16,922 nt of DNA from Legionella qingyii (GTDB lineage Bacteria > Pseudomonadota > Gammaproteobacteria > Legionellales > Legionellaceae). Location: NCBI RefSeq assembly GCF_003184185.1, contig NZ_QHJG01000054.1, positions 1-16,922 on the forward strand, given 5' to 3'. Made by a program: the position numbers and the translations under genes. Below the pieces are notes generated by a model. The model had not been told where the DNA came from. It searched no databases and was given only the letters and a program-made list of their open reading frames with translations. Shown here in pieces: positions 1 through 6,984 of the stretch (position 1 is its first letter; every line of letters starts with the position of its first letter).

Positions 1-20
1 GTGCTATTCAGACTCAACAA

Positions 21-59
21 GAGAGTCCTCACTATGGCTAAATTTTGTGAGGATCTCTC
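21..59. other. Long hairpin at the window edge
   Basis: Positions 21-32 (GAGAGTCCTCAC) pair with 47-59 (GTGAGGATCTCTC) with one bulged base, around a 14-nt loop. There is no T-run on either strand, so it is not a standard intrinsic terminator. It lies downstream of the minus-strand gene ending at 102. All three plus frames are open for part of positions 1-105, with stops at 39-41, 80-82 and 103-105. A plus-strand gene could therefore end here, but the edge is too short to choose a frame, and I call no partial CDS. Confidence 0.5.
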
Positions 60-101
60 AGGAACAAGCCGCGGCACGGTGAAATGTCAACAGCCCCTAA
101 A

Positions 102-515
102 TTAGGGCGGTGTAAGGGATGGAGCTTCATTCTCCGATTCTTCTGTCTTTGCAGCAGAAAAGAAATTATGTTTTTGGGGCTTGTTTCTATCTTTTAAAAT
201 TCCATCGGCATAACCTGTCCACGGGTATTGGCTAACTAGCGCATCTTGATAAGCTGCTCGCTCCTCTCCTTTGTAAGAATTAGGATCATCCGAAGTGACT
301 CGCCCGTCTGGGCCTGTGTAAAATATTGATAGCTGACGCTTTAACCGTGGTAATGTCAGTTCCTTGTGCGGTCTTCCTATATTATTTCGTAGCATTGATA
401 TCTCGTCTGAAATAGAAATCCATATTTCCTCTCGAACTTTATAGCAAATCCATAGTAATGAAACAATACAATTCAATTTGATCAATAATAAAATTACTGA
501 CAAAATAGAACTCAC
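102..515 (-). CDS. Small membrane-anchored hypothetical protein
   Basis: I do not recognise this 137-residue protein. The start is a GTG at 513-515. A GAGGAG Shine-Dalgarno sequence lies four bases upstream, which supports this start despite the non-ATG codon. Residues 4-26 are a hydrophobic helix (Ile/Leu-rich, ending in WICYKV) that looks like a signal anchor, followed by a charged, soluble C-terminal part with a Pro-rich end. No cleavage site or lipobox is visible, so an N-terminally anchored inner-membrane protein is the simplest reading. It is divergent from the gene at 548 with only 32 bp between them, so the two promoters must overlap. A small palindrome (CCCTAAATTAGGG, 94-106) covers the stop codon. 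Function is unknown. Confidence 0.6.
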   Translation of the reverse strand: MSSILSVILLLIKLNCIVSLLWICYKVREEIWISISDEISMLRNNIGRPHKELTLPRLKRQLSIFYTGPDGRVTSDDPNSYKGEERAAYQDALVSQYPWTGYADGILKDRNKPQKHNFFSAAKTEESENEAPSLTPP

Positions 516-525
516 TTTGCTCCTC

Positions 526-537
526 TAATCTAGATTA
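526..537. promoter_or_regulatory. 12-bp perfect palindrome between divergent genes
   Basis: TAATCTAGATTA is a perfect dyad in the 32-bp space between the GTG start at 515 and the ATG at 548. A TATTAT sequence at 535-540 overlaps it and could be a -10 box for the plus-strand gene. A dyad this close to two start codons would be well placed as an operator, but no regulator is identified. Confidence 0.35.
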
Positions 538-547
538 TTATATTTAA

Positions 548-1021
548 ATGTCATTAATAGTTGACTTAAACCACCCTATATTTTTATTAAAAAACAAAGT
601 CGTTGAGGCAAGTAAAAATTTATTAGATGCATTTGGATTTAATTATTTTCAATATTTACGTTGTTTTGCAGACGGCTCCATTAATTGCCTGACGAACAAT
701 ACAGGACTCATTGAATACTTCCAGCAAATTGATAATGCCCCAGTGGTATTTTCTTCATTTTTACTGCGTATTAAACAACGCACAGGAAAACAGTTTGAGT
801 TTTTTGGTTTTTTTGGGTTTCCAAGAGAAAAACCCATCCTATCTTTAATTAACTTATTGAGTAATGGTGAGTTAACCCCACTGCAAAAAAACTATCAAGC
901 AATAAAAAAAATACACATGCTCCTTGCTGACACGAAGCAAACTTCTGATCCTAAATTGAAAGCGCTATTGAATAATGTAAAGGAGGATTTATTACGAATT
1001 CTCTATCAGGATAATAATTAA
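548..1021 (+). CDS. LuxR-sensor-like protein, apparently lacking most of its DNA-binding domain
   Basis: This 157-residue protein has no clear Shine-Dalgarno sequence before its ATG. Residues 5-60 (HPIFLLKNKV, then FNYFQYLRCF and CLTNNTGL) resemble, from memory, the N-terminal sensor region of LuxR-type regulators annotated in Legionella. Such regulators usually exceed 200 residues and end in a helix-turn-helix. Here the sensor-like part breaks off near VVFSSF (about 69-73). It is followed at once by LLRIKQRTG (about 74-82), which resembles the end of a LuxR recognition helix. This would fit an in-frame internal deletion joining the start of the sensor to the end of the HTH. The C-terminal 60 residues are Lys/Leu-rich and unrecognised. 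It could also be an intact small protein of its own family, or a decaying pseudogene. Confidence 0.5.
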   Translation: MSLIVDLNHPIFLLKNKVVEASKNLLDAFGFNYFQYLRCFADGSINCLTNNTGLIEYFQQIDNAPVVFSSFLLRIKQRTGKQFEFFGFFGFPREKPILSLINLLSNGELTPLQKNYQAIKKIHMLLADTKQTSDPKLKALLNNVKEDLLRILYQDNN

Positions 1022-1350
1022 TACCACGATCTATTGCTCAACAAGAAAAAGCAACCATTGAAAGCAAGCCGCCAATTAATGATTTCATTATTAACTCCTA
1101 AAGATCATTGATGCGCTAATTTTGCATATAAACCCGTGATCTTCAAGCGAGACTACTTGAAAATCTGCTATTAAATCTGTTTGTCAAATGATCATAAATC
1201 AATTAATTGGTTCATTTTTTTCGTTTTTTTACACTACAAAACAAAAACCTTGCAAATTGTCTATAATTATTCTGTCCCGATAATAAAAGTGACAGCTTTG
1301 GCTTCATCTTGTTTAAAGAAAGAATGAAATTGTATTTTTGAACTTCAACC
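1022..1350. other. AT-rich intergenic region upstream of the esterase
   Basis: No gene is supported in this stretch. A 28-codon open stretch (1012-1098, containing IAQQEKATIESKPP) follows the previous stop in another frame. It could be debris of the upstream gene but has no start signal. A perfect TATAAT at 1262-1267 is the best -10 candidate for the esterase, but no good -35 sits 16-18 bp upstream (TTGCAA at 1250 is too close). Small dyads occur at 1142-1161 (TTCAAG/CTTGAA) and 1200-1209 (CAATTAATTG). Confidence 0.4.
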
Positions 1351-1365
1351 ATGAGGACAAGTAAA

Positions 1366-2334
1366 ATGGATCTAAGAAAACGTATAGAACCAAAAACCTG
1401 GGCTTTCGTAGAAAAAATCCAGAAAGCTGGAGGTAAACCGCTTTATGATCTTCCGGTACAAGAAGGAAGGGCTATTTTTGACAAATTACAAGAATTGCCT
1501 TTAGAGAAAGAAAAACCTGAAGTGGATATTGAAGATCGTTTTATTCAACATGCGAATGGCAAATTAAACATCCGCATTGTTCGTCCTAAAGGCTCAAAAG
1601 AAAAACTCCCAGTAGTCATGTTCTACCATGGAGCAGGTTGGGTTTTTGGTGATTGGCAAACTCATGGTCGTCTTGTCCGTGAACTATCAGTAGGCGCCCA
1701 TGCGGCAATTGTATTTGTCAATTATTCTTTAGCGCCTGAAGCACAATATCCAACGCAAATTGAAGAAGATTATACAGCGCTGAAATATGTTGCTGAGCAT
1801 GGTAAAGAATTGAATTTAGATACTTCTCGTTTAGCTGTTGCAGGAGATAGTGTGGGTGGAAATATGGCCGCAGTAATGACACTTCTTGCTAAACAGCGCG
1901 GCGGTCCAAAAATTGATTATCAAGTGCTAATTTATCCTGTGACCGATGCAAATTTTGAAAATGATTCCTACAAAGAATTTGCCGATGGCCCCTGGCTAAC
2001 CAAAAAAGCAATGGAATGGTTTTGGGACAATTATTTACCTGATAAATCCAAAAGAAAAGAAATCACAGCCTGCCCCTTGCGAGCAACTACTGAGCAACTT
2101 AAAGGATTACCCCCTGCACTCGTAATCAACGGTGAATGCGATGTATTGCGTGATGAGGGTGAAGCTTATGAGCACAAGCTTAATGCGGCGGGTGTACCCG
2201 TTACCGGAATTCGTCATCATGGCACAATTCATGACTTTTTGATGTTAAATGAGCTTGCTGATACTCCAGCATGCCGCAATGCCATTGAAACAATTAATAG
2301 TCATTTACGTATGCTCTTTGCGAAAAAACACTAA
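1366..2334 (+). CDS. Alpha/beta hydrolase of the hormone-sensitive lipase (HSL, family IV) type
   Basis: This predicted esterase has 322 residues from the ATG at 1366. I prefer that start to the ATG at 1351 because GAGGA lies eight bases before it, whereas the earlier ATG has no Shine-Dalgarno sequence. The HSL signature is in order: oxyanion-hole motif HGAGW (88-92), nucleophile elbow GDSVGG with Ser162, acid Asp259 in CDVLRDEG, and His289 in IHDF. The family norm at the oxyanion hole is HGGG, so the Ala here is a conservative change. No signal peptide is visible, so it is probably cytosolic. Family members hydrolyse short-chain acyl esters, but the natural substrate cannot be read from sequence. 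It is a single-gene unit followed by a terminator. Confidence 0.88.
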   Translation: MDLRKRIEPKTWAFVEKIQKAGGKPLYDLPVQEGRAIFDKLQELPLEKEKPEVDIEDRFIQHANGKLNIRIVRPKGSKEKLPVVMFYHGAGWVFGDWQTHGRLVRELSVGAHAAIVFVNYSLAPEAQYPTQIEEDYTALKYVAEHGKELNLDTSRLAVAGDSVGGNMAAVMTLLAKQRGGPKIDYQVLIYPVTDANFENDSYKEFADGPWLTKKAMEWFWDNYLPDKSKRKEITACPLRATTEQLKGLPPALVINGECDVLRDEGEAYEHKLNAAGVPVTGIRHHGTIHDFLMLNELADTPACRNAIETINSHLRMLFAKKH

Positions 2335-2346
2335 CTCATACGCGTG

Positions 2347-2377
2347 AGGGATACTGCACCAGAACAGTATCCCTTTT
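2347..2377 (+). terminator. Intrinsic terminator of the esterase gene
   Basis: A perfect 10-bp stem, AGGGATACTG (2347-2356) with CAGTATCCCT (2365-2374), encloses an 8-nt loop and runs into TTTTATT. It begins 13 bases after the esterase stop. The convergent cfa gene ends 12 bases to the right. On that strand the hairpin has no T-run, so it is a poor terminator for cfa. Confidence 0.85.
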
Positions 2378-2385
2378 ATTGTTGC

Positions 2386-3579
2386 TTAAGATAATTCAAG
2401 ATCGGATAGTGATCTTTTATTTTCAGAACCTCTTTTTTTAATTCCTGTGAATAAAGGTTCCTGATATCCTCCTGGAACTCCATTTTTGGAAAAAACAATT
2501 TGCCATAACTGGTTTGTACGAGCACGAAAACTACCCGCGCATGCCAATAAATAATAACGCCACATCCGATAAAAACGCTCGTCATATTGATCTTTTAATC
2601 GATCCCAATTTTGTTCAAAACGTTCATGCCATGCCATTAAGGTGTGATCATAATAAGCACCAAAGTTAGCCCAGTTTTCCATGATAAATACCCCTTCTGA
2701 AGCATGACTGATTTGCGCCATTGAGGGAATCATGCCATTAGGGAAAATATATTTGTTAATCCAGGGATCCGTTGTTGTTTGAGTCAAATCACCGCCAATA
2801 GTATGTAACAAGAACAAACCATTATCTTTGAGACAATCGCGAGCTTTTTGCATATAAGTGCGGTAGTTTCGATAACCGACATGCTCAAACATCCCTAGAG
2901 AAACCACACGATCAAATTGTTCATGAAGATCGCGATAATCCTGAAAGCGAATTTCAACGGGTAGGCCGGAACAGTTCTGTTTTGCATACTCAAATTGTTC
3001 TTTGGATATAGTGATGCCGACGACATTGACTCCATAGTGTTCCGCAGCATATTTTGCAAGCGCACCAAAGCCACAACCTATATCTAATACACGCATCCCT
3101 GGTTCAAGTTTCAATTTCTGGCAGCTCAATTCCAATTTATTTAATTGTGCAGTTTCCAGATCATATGCATTCCGCCAATAACCACACGTATAATTCATGC
3201 GACTGTCCAACATGGATTTAAATAAATCATTTCCCAAATCATAATGTCTTCTACCCACTTCCAGGGCACGCTTTTTTGATTGATGGTTAATCAGCTTGAG
3301 CCAAATTAATTTTGGCCATAGCCATTTGTCGGATTTAATTTTTTGATCCAGTTGAGCCTGGAGAACACGGCTGAAAAATTGGTCGAGACTTTTACAATCC
3401 CACCATCCATCCATATATGACTCACCAAGTGCCAATGAGCCGCCGTTAAAAATACGTGAGTAAAACGCTTCATTGTTAATTTGAATATCCCAAGCTTCAC
3501 TCCCATTAGGAGTAATTCCTGCTGAATGCAAAAGGTCCGTTACAATTTTTTTAATCTGTTGATTCATTAGTAGACTCAT
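2386..3579 (-). CDS. cfa: Cyclopropane-fatty-acyl-phospholipid synthase
   Basis: Cfa transfers a methylene group from S-adenosylmethionine to the double bond of unsaturated acyl chains in membrane phospholipids. The 397-residue product matches E. coli Cfa (382 aa) in layout. An N-terminal lipid-binding region (1-100) contains GESYMDGWW (52-60). It is followed by YDLGNDLF (113-120), the conserved Cys132 in YTCGYW, the SAM-binding loop VLDIGCGFG (164-172), FEHVG (231-235), HTIG (259-262), WINKYIFPNG (273-282) and a C-terminal CAGSFRAR block (347-354). The first ATG has AAAGGG directly against it, so the ATG four codons in (3565-3567) may be the true start. The last 20 residues extend beyond the E. 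coli end. It appears to be transcribed alone. In other bacteria Cfa rises in stationary phase, but no clear promoter was found. Confidence 0.93.
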   Translation of the reverse strand: MSLLMNQQIKKIVTDLLHSAGITPNGSEAWDIQINNEAFYSRIFNGGSLALGESYMDGWWDCKSLDQFFSRVLQAQLDQKIKSDKWLWPKLIWLKLINHQSKKRALEVGRRHYDLGNDLFKSMLDSRMNYTCGYWRNAYDLETAQLNKLELSCQKLKLEPGMRVLDIGCGFGALAKYAAEHYGVNVVGITISKEQFEYAKQNCSGLPVEIRFQDYRDLHEQFDRVVSLGMFEHVGYRNYRTYMQKARDCLKDNGLFLLHTIGGDLTQTTTDPWINKYIFPNGMIPSMAQISHASEGVFIMENWANFGAYYDHTLMAWHERFEQNWDRLKDQYDERFYRMWRYYLLACAGSFRARTNQLWQIVFSKNGVPGGYQEPLFTGIKKRGSENKRSLSDLELS

Positions 3580-3854
3580 CCCTTTGTACTACACGCGTCA
3601 AGAAAATATTTAGTGGTAATTATTAGCAAACGATATTACCCTACTTATCTTGCCCCCAAATAGCCAAAATACTCATACACTATGCATTCACGATACATCG
3701 ATTGCAAACAATTATAATCAAAAATAGTACCGATAAACCTATAATTTTTTCGATGATACATTTTGATTTACTCATGCCCTCTCAATAAGAAATAATAAAC
3801 GAATTATAAAAATCAAGGCATTAGGAATTACCTTATCATCAAGGGAGTGATTCA

Positions 3855-3930
3855 CAGGATTTATGAAAACTCCAAGGTCGAGGCAAAAAAATGTTTTTAA
3901 CGAAGAGATTGGAGTTTTTCGTAAGTCCTG
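3855..3930. mobile_element. 76-bp MITE-like element with terminal inverted repeats
   Basis: The left end (3855-3875, starting CAGGATTTATG) and the right end read on the minus strand (3930-3909, starting CAGGACTTACG) match at 19 of 22 positions with one gap. Both end in ACTCCAA. A 33-bp core lies between them. The element is flanked by the direct repeat ATTCA (3850-3854 and 3931-3935), the expected footprint of a 5-bp target-site duplication. It has no coding capacity, so any movement would need a transposase elsewhere. As RNA it would fold into a hairpin of about 21 bp on either strand. The parent IS family is not identified. Confidence 0.7.
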
Positions 3931-3937
3931 ATTCAAG

Positions 3938-3986
3938 ATTGCTAAACAAGCAATGGATTCCGGGTAAAGACAAAGCGATAACCCGG
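3938..3986. repeat. Two small adjacent hairpins downstream of rapA (REP-like)
   Basis: ATTGCT (3938-3943) pairs with AGCAAT (3949-3954) over a 5-nt loop. CCGGGT (3960-3965) pairs with ACCCGG (3981-3986) over a 15-nt loop. They lie 20-70 bases beyond the rapA stop on the minus strand. Neither has a proper T-run, so they may stabilise or weakly terminate the rapA transcript, or be remnants of a dispersed palindromic repeat. Confidence 0.4.
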
Positions 3987-4005
3987 CCCCATCACAAAAA
4001 CATCA

Positions 4006-6861
4006 TCAGACTTTATTAATAACTACCCGCAGTGCTTGCAATTTTAAAGTGGTACTGTGAATAAATTCCTCACTATCAACAAGCTGCTTTTTGTAAAAAG
4101 CAATTTCATCCTCACGTATCGAGGGATTAATACTTTTTAAAGCCTCAAGCCGATTTACCTCATGAGAGATATTTTGTTTCATCTGTACCGTAGCCTCTCC
4201 GAGGATCTCTTGAAGTTGTGCTTCAGCTGCTTTTTTACTTTGTGCCAATATATGTTCAAGTTCCCCATGAATCTGCTGAATAATTGGGTATCCTAAATGA
4301 CGTTTCACAGGCTGGCACATTTGATTCAATTGCGTGTAATCCAAGATTTTAGAAAGATTTTTCCCTGATGCATCCATGAGCACACGAATTGGTGTAAGCG
4401 GTAAAAAACGATCCAATTGCAAATATTTTGGCGCAGCACAATTTGCGGTGAAAAAGGATTCCAAAAACAATGTTCCTGGTTTAATACTTTTAATAGAGAT
4501 AGTCGCTAAAGTTGCATTACCAAGCTCAGAATCCAGGATCATTTCCATAGACTCACTGACCATAGGATGTTCCCAACTTAAGAATTCGACATCCTCACGC
4601 ACCAGCGCTTTTGCACGCGAATAAGTTACCGTAACCCCGTCTTCTTTTAGCCCTGGAAAATGGCTTGTCTTCATATGATCCGTAGGGCGCAATATTTCCG
4701 AAGATTCAGAATGGTATTCATGATCGATACCATATTCCTGAAACACTTGCGCCATATAATTTTCTAAGCCCAAACAATTTTCCTCTGCTTCAATAGCCGC
4801 AATCAATGCCTCTGCTTCCGGTGCATTGCAGGAATTTAACTCCAACAATCGATCTCGTCCTTCATGAAGTGCCTGATTAATTTGTTCGGCACGTGTTTTT
4901 GTTTCGGCAATCAGCTGATCAAGTTTTTCCTTATTTGTATCTACCGTATCAAGAATCGGCAGTAACTGCTCTTCAAATTCTTCATAGAGGCTAAAACCAA
5001 CAGAGCAACTTTTTGTAAATAGGTTAATCCCTTCGTGATACCAGCGAAACAATTTCTCTTGTACGGTATTCATCAAATAAGGAACATAAATTTCAATAGC
5101 ATGTCGCTGGCCTATACGATCCAGTCGGCCAATGCGTTGCTCCAGTAAATCGGGGTTTAATGGCAAATCAAACAGGACTAGATGATGAGCAAATTGAAAG
5201 TTTCGACCTTCACTTCCTATTTCAGAACAAATAAGCGCCTGAGCACCATTTTCTTGTTCAGCAAAATAAGCGGCGGCTCGATCGCGCTCAATAATCGATA
5301 GTCCCTCATGAAAAGAAGTACTGCGAATCCCTATTTTGACTTTTAAATACTGATCCAATGCAATGGCGGTGTTTGCCTTGGCACAAATAACCAGCACTTT
5401 TTCGGGGTAGACTTCATTGATTTTGTTTGCTAACCACCTAACTCGAGGATCCTGTTCAAGCCACAACTCTTTCTCCACAAGTTGTTCGGGATAAAGCTTT
5501 CTTTGACCTTTTTGTTCATCCAGATCAGAATAAATCGCCGGGCATTCCAAGGGATTTGCATGTACTCGTCGCTCGGGAAAACCCTGAATTGCTGCACGCG
5601 TATTGCGAAATAGAACACGGCCTGTTCCATGTCGGTCGAGCAGATCTTTAATGATCCGATTAACACTCAAACCGGTTATTTCTCCCAAATAAGCTTCTAA
5701 TTGAGCCTTGTGTTCTGCATTCAAGGCATCCGTTGATGCTTGCTCCCCATAAATCATCAACTCTTGTACCAGTTTATTGATTTGTTGGTACCCTTCTTCT
5801 TCTTTTTTAAACACAGAAAAATCATAAAATCGTGAAGGATCTAGCAGCCTTAACCGAGCAAAATGACTGGCAATTCCCGCCTGCTCTGGTGTTGCAGTGA
5901 GAAGCAACAAGCCCTTGCTTTGTCCGGCTAATTCTTCAATACATTCATATTCAGGACTCTTTTCTTCCTCGGACCAATGCAAATGATGCGCTTCATCTAC
6001 AATCAGCAAATCCCACTGACTACTAAGCGCGTGTTGGCGTGCTTTTTCATGTTCCATAAGGAAATCCAGGCTGCATAAAACCAATTGCTCATTGTCAAAA
6101 AGATTCTCTTGTGTTGTACCGATCTGTATCCCTTCTTCTTCATCTAACTCATACACAAGTTCATAGCGTTCCGCATCAATGATCGAGAAATACAAATTAA
6201 AACGTCGAATCATCTCGACAAGCCATTGATGAATCAAAGTTTGTGGTACGACTATCAATACTCGATTAGCGCGGCCGGTACATAACTGATAGTGGAGAAC
6301 CATGCCTGCTTCTATGGTCTTACCAAGACCTACTTCATCGGCAAGCAGAACCCTTGGAGCATAACGCTGAGCCACTTCGCGCGCGATATAAACCTGATGT
6401 TTGAGATGACTGGTTCGTGAACCCAATAAACCCCTAACGATGGATTGCTGTAGTCTACTGACATGATTTAGGGTATCGATTCTCAACTTAAACGTATTCA
6501 ACTTATCAAGCAATCCACTAAACAGTCTTTGCTCAGGAGTATTGAGTTTGATAAAACAATCCAGGGAAAGCTCACTGATACGCAACTCATTACCTTCTTC
6601 ATCTACTCCTGTATAAAAAAGCAATCCTTGGCGCTCTTCAACTTGCGTAATATGCATTTTTTTTTGGTCAGAAGTATTTACCTCTTCGCCTACTTTATAA
6701 ATGATACGGCTCAGTGGGGCACTGTCTGTAGAGTAAATTCGTTCCTCGCCAGCAGCCGGAAAACTCAAACTCACTTGTCTACCATTTAAATCAATAATGA
6801 TACCTAAACCTAGTTGTGTTTCTGTGTTACTTATCCAGCGTTGGCCAATATTAAAAGTCAT
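4006..6861 (-). CDS. rapA: RNA polymerase-associated ATPase RapA (HepA), SWI2/SNF2 family
   Basis: RapA binds RNA polymerase and uses ATP hydrolysis to release and recycle stalled enzyme after transcription. The 951-residue product is close to E. coli RapA (968 aa). Its N-terminus (FNIGQRWISNTETQLGLG, 3-20) is the family's Tudor-like domain start. The ATPase core has Walker A ADEVGLGKT (174-182), the DEAH box in IVDEAHHLHW (287-296) and a helicase C-terminal lobe containing EGRNFQFAHHLV and motif VI QRIGRLDRIGQ. The remaining 300 residues are the RapA-specific C-terminal region, rich in helices. The ATG at 6861 has only a weak Shine-Dalgarno sequence (AGATGA). It is a single-gene unit, divergent from the gene at 6985. 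A promoter is proposed at 6894-6922. Confidence 0.96.
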   Translation of the reverse strand: MTFNIGQRWISNTETQLGLGIIIDLNGRQVSLSFPAAGEERIYSTDSAPLSRIIYKVGEEVNTSDQKKMHITQVEERQGLLFYTGVDEEGNELRISELSLDCFIKLNTPEQRLFSGLLDKLNTFKLRIDTLNHVSRLQQSIVRGLLGSRTSHLKHQVYIAREVAQRYAPRVLLADEVGLGKTIEAGMVLHYQLCTGRANRVLIVVPQTLIHQWLVEMIRRFNLYFSIIDAERYELVYELDEEEGIQIGTTQENLFDNEQLVLCSLDFLMEHEKARQHALSSQWDLLIVDEAHHLHWSEEEKSPEYECIEELAGQSKGLLLLTATPEQAGIASHFARLRLLDPSRFYDFSVFKKEEEGYQQINKLVQELMIYGEQASTDALNAEHKAQLEAYLGEITGLSVNRIIKDLLDRHGTGRVLFRNTRAAIQGFPERRVHANPLECPAIYSDLDEQKGQRKLYPEQLVEKELWLEQDPRVRWLANKINEVYPEKVLVICAKANTAIALDQYLKVKIGIRSTSFHEGLSIIERDRAAAYFAEQENGAQALICSEIGSEGRNFQFAHHLVLFDLPLNPDLLEQRIGRLDRIGQRHAIEIYVPYLMNTVQEKLFRWYHEGINLFTKSCSVGFSLYEEFEEQLLPILDTVDTNKEKLDQLIAETKTRAEQINQALHEGRDRLLELNSCNAPEAEALIAAIEAEENCLGLENYMAQVFQEYGIDHEYHSESSEILRPTDHMKTSHFPGLKEDGVTVTYSRAKALVREDVEFLSWEHPMVSESMEMILDSELGNATLATISIKSIKPGTLFLESFFTANCAAPKYLQLDRFLPLTPIRVLMDASGKNLSKILDYTQLNQMCQPVKRHLGYPIIQQIHGELEHILAQSKKAAEAQLQEILGEATVQMKQNISHEVNRLEALKSINPSIREDEIAFYKKQLVDSEEFIHSTTLKLQALRVVINKV

Positions 6862-6893
6862 AAAAAAATCATCTTTAATTGTTAAGTGTGGAT

Positions 6894-6922
6894 AAAATAA
6901 TCAAAAATTTAAATAAACTCAA
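6894..6922 (-). promoter_or_regulatory. Predicted sigma70 promoter for rapA
   Basis: On the minus strand TTGAGT (6922-6917) and TATTTT (6899-6894) are separated by 17 bp, each 4 of 6 to consensus. It lies about 35 bp before the rapA start and its -35 is one base away from the -35 of the divergent promoter. Confidence 0.45.
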
Positions 6923-6923
6923 C

Positions 6924-6952
6924 TTGACTTGTATTCTTTTTTTGAATAGGAT
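6924..6952 (+). promoter_or_regulatory. Predicted sigma70 promoter for the 6985 gene
   Basis: TTGACT (6924-6929) and TAGGAT (6947-6952) are separated by exactly 17 bp. The -35 matches consensus at 5 of 6 positions and the -10 at 4 of 6. The predicted transcript would begin near 6959, inside or just before the leader hairpin. Confidence 0.6.
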
Positions 6953-6954
6953 GG

Positions 6955-6977
6955 CTCGGTTTTAAACAAACCGAGGG
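6955..6977 (+). promoter_or_regulatory. Leader hairpin overlapping the ribosome binding site
   Basis: CTCGGTTT (6955-6962) pairs perfectly with AAACCGAG (6968-6975) over a 5-nt loop. The Shine-Dalgarno sequence GAGGG is at 6973-6977, seven bases before the ATG at 6985, so its first three bases are locked in the stem. If transcription starts near 6959, the 5' arm is partly lost and the stem shortens. The hairpin matters only if the start is a few bases upstream. Confidence 0.5.
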
Positions 6978-6984
6978 TTACACT

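Larger units (their letters stand above)
3580..4005. other. Intergenic region upstream of cfa containing a MITE-like element
   Basis: No open reading frame with coding character is seen in these 426 bp. The region holds the cfa upstream sequence (3580-3848, very AT-rich, no convincing sigma70 promoter), the inverted-repeat element at 3855-3930 and two small hairpins nearer rapA, all described separately. Confidence 0.6.

Noticed and set aside
1..105. A partial plus-strand gene entering from the left edge
   Set aside because: All three plus frames are partly open here and none has recognisable protein sequence, so no frame can be chosen.
1012..1098. Short open stretch following the LuxR-like fragment in another frame, possibly its frameshifted C-terminus
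   Set aside because: Only 28 codons, no HTH motif, and two stops separate it from the upstream frame. It is kept only as a note in the intergenic entry.
5430..5666. Short open frames inside rapA, sua5, cfa and the thiolase on other frames or strands
   Set aside because: They overlap fully with well-conserved genes, show no start signals and have no recognisable products.
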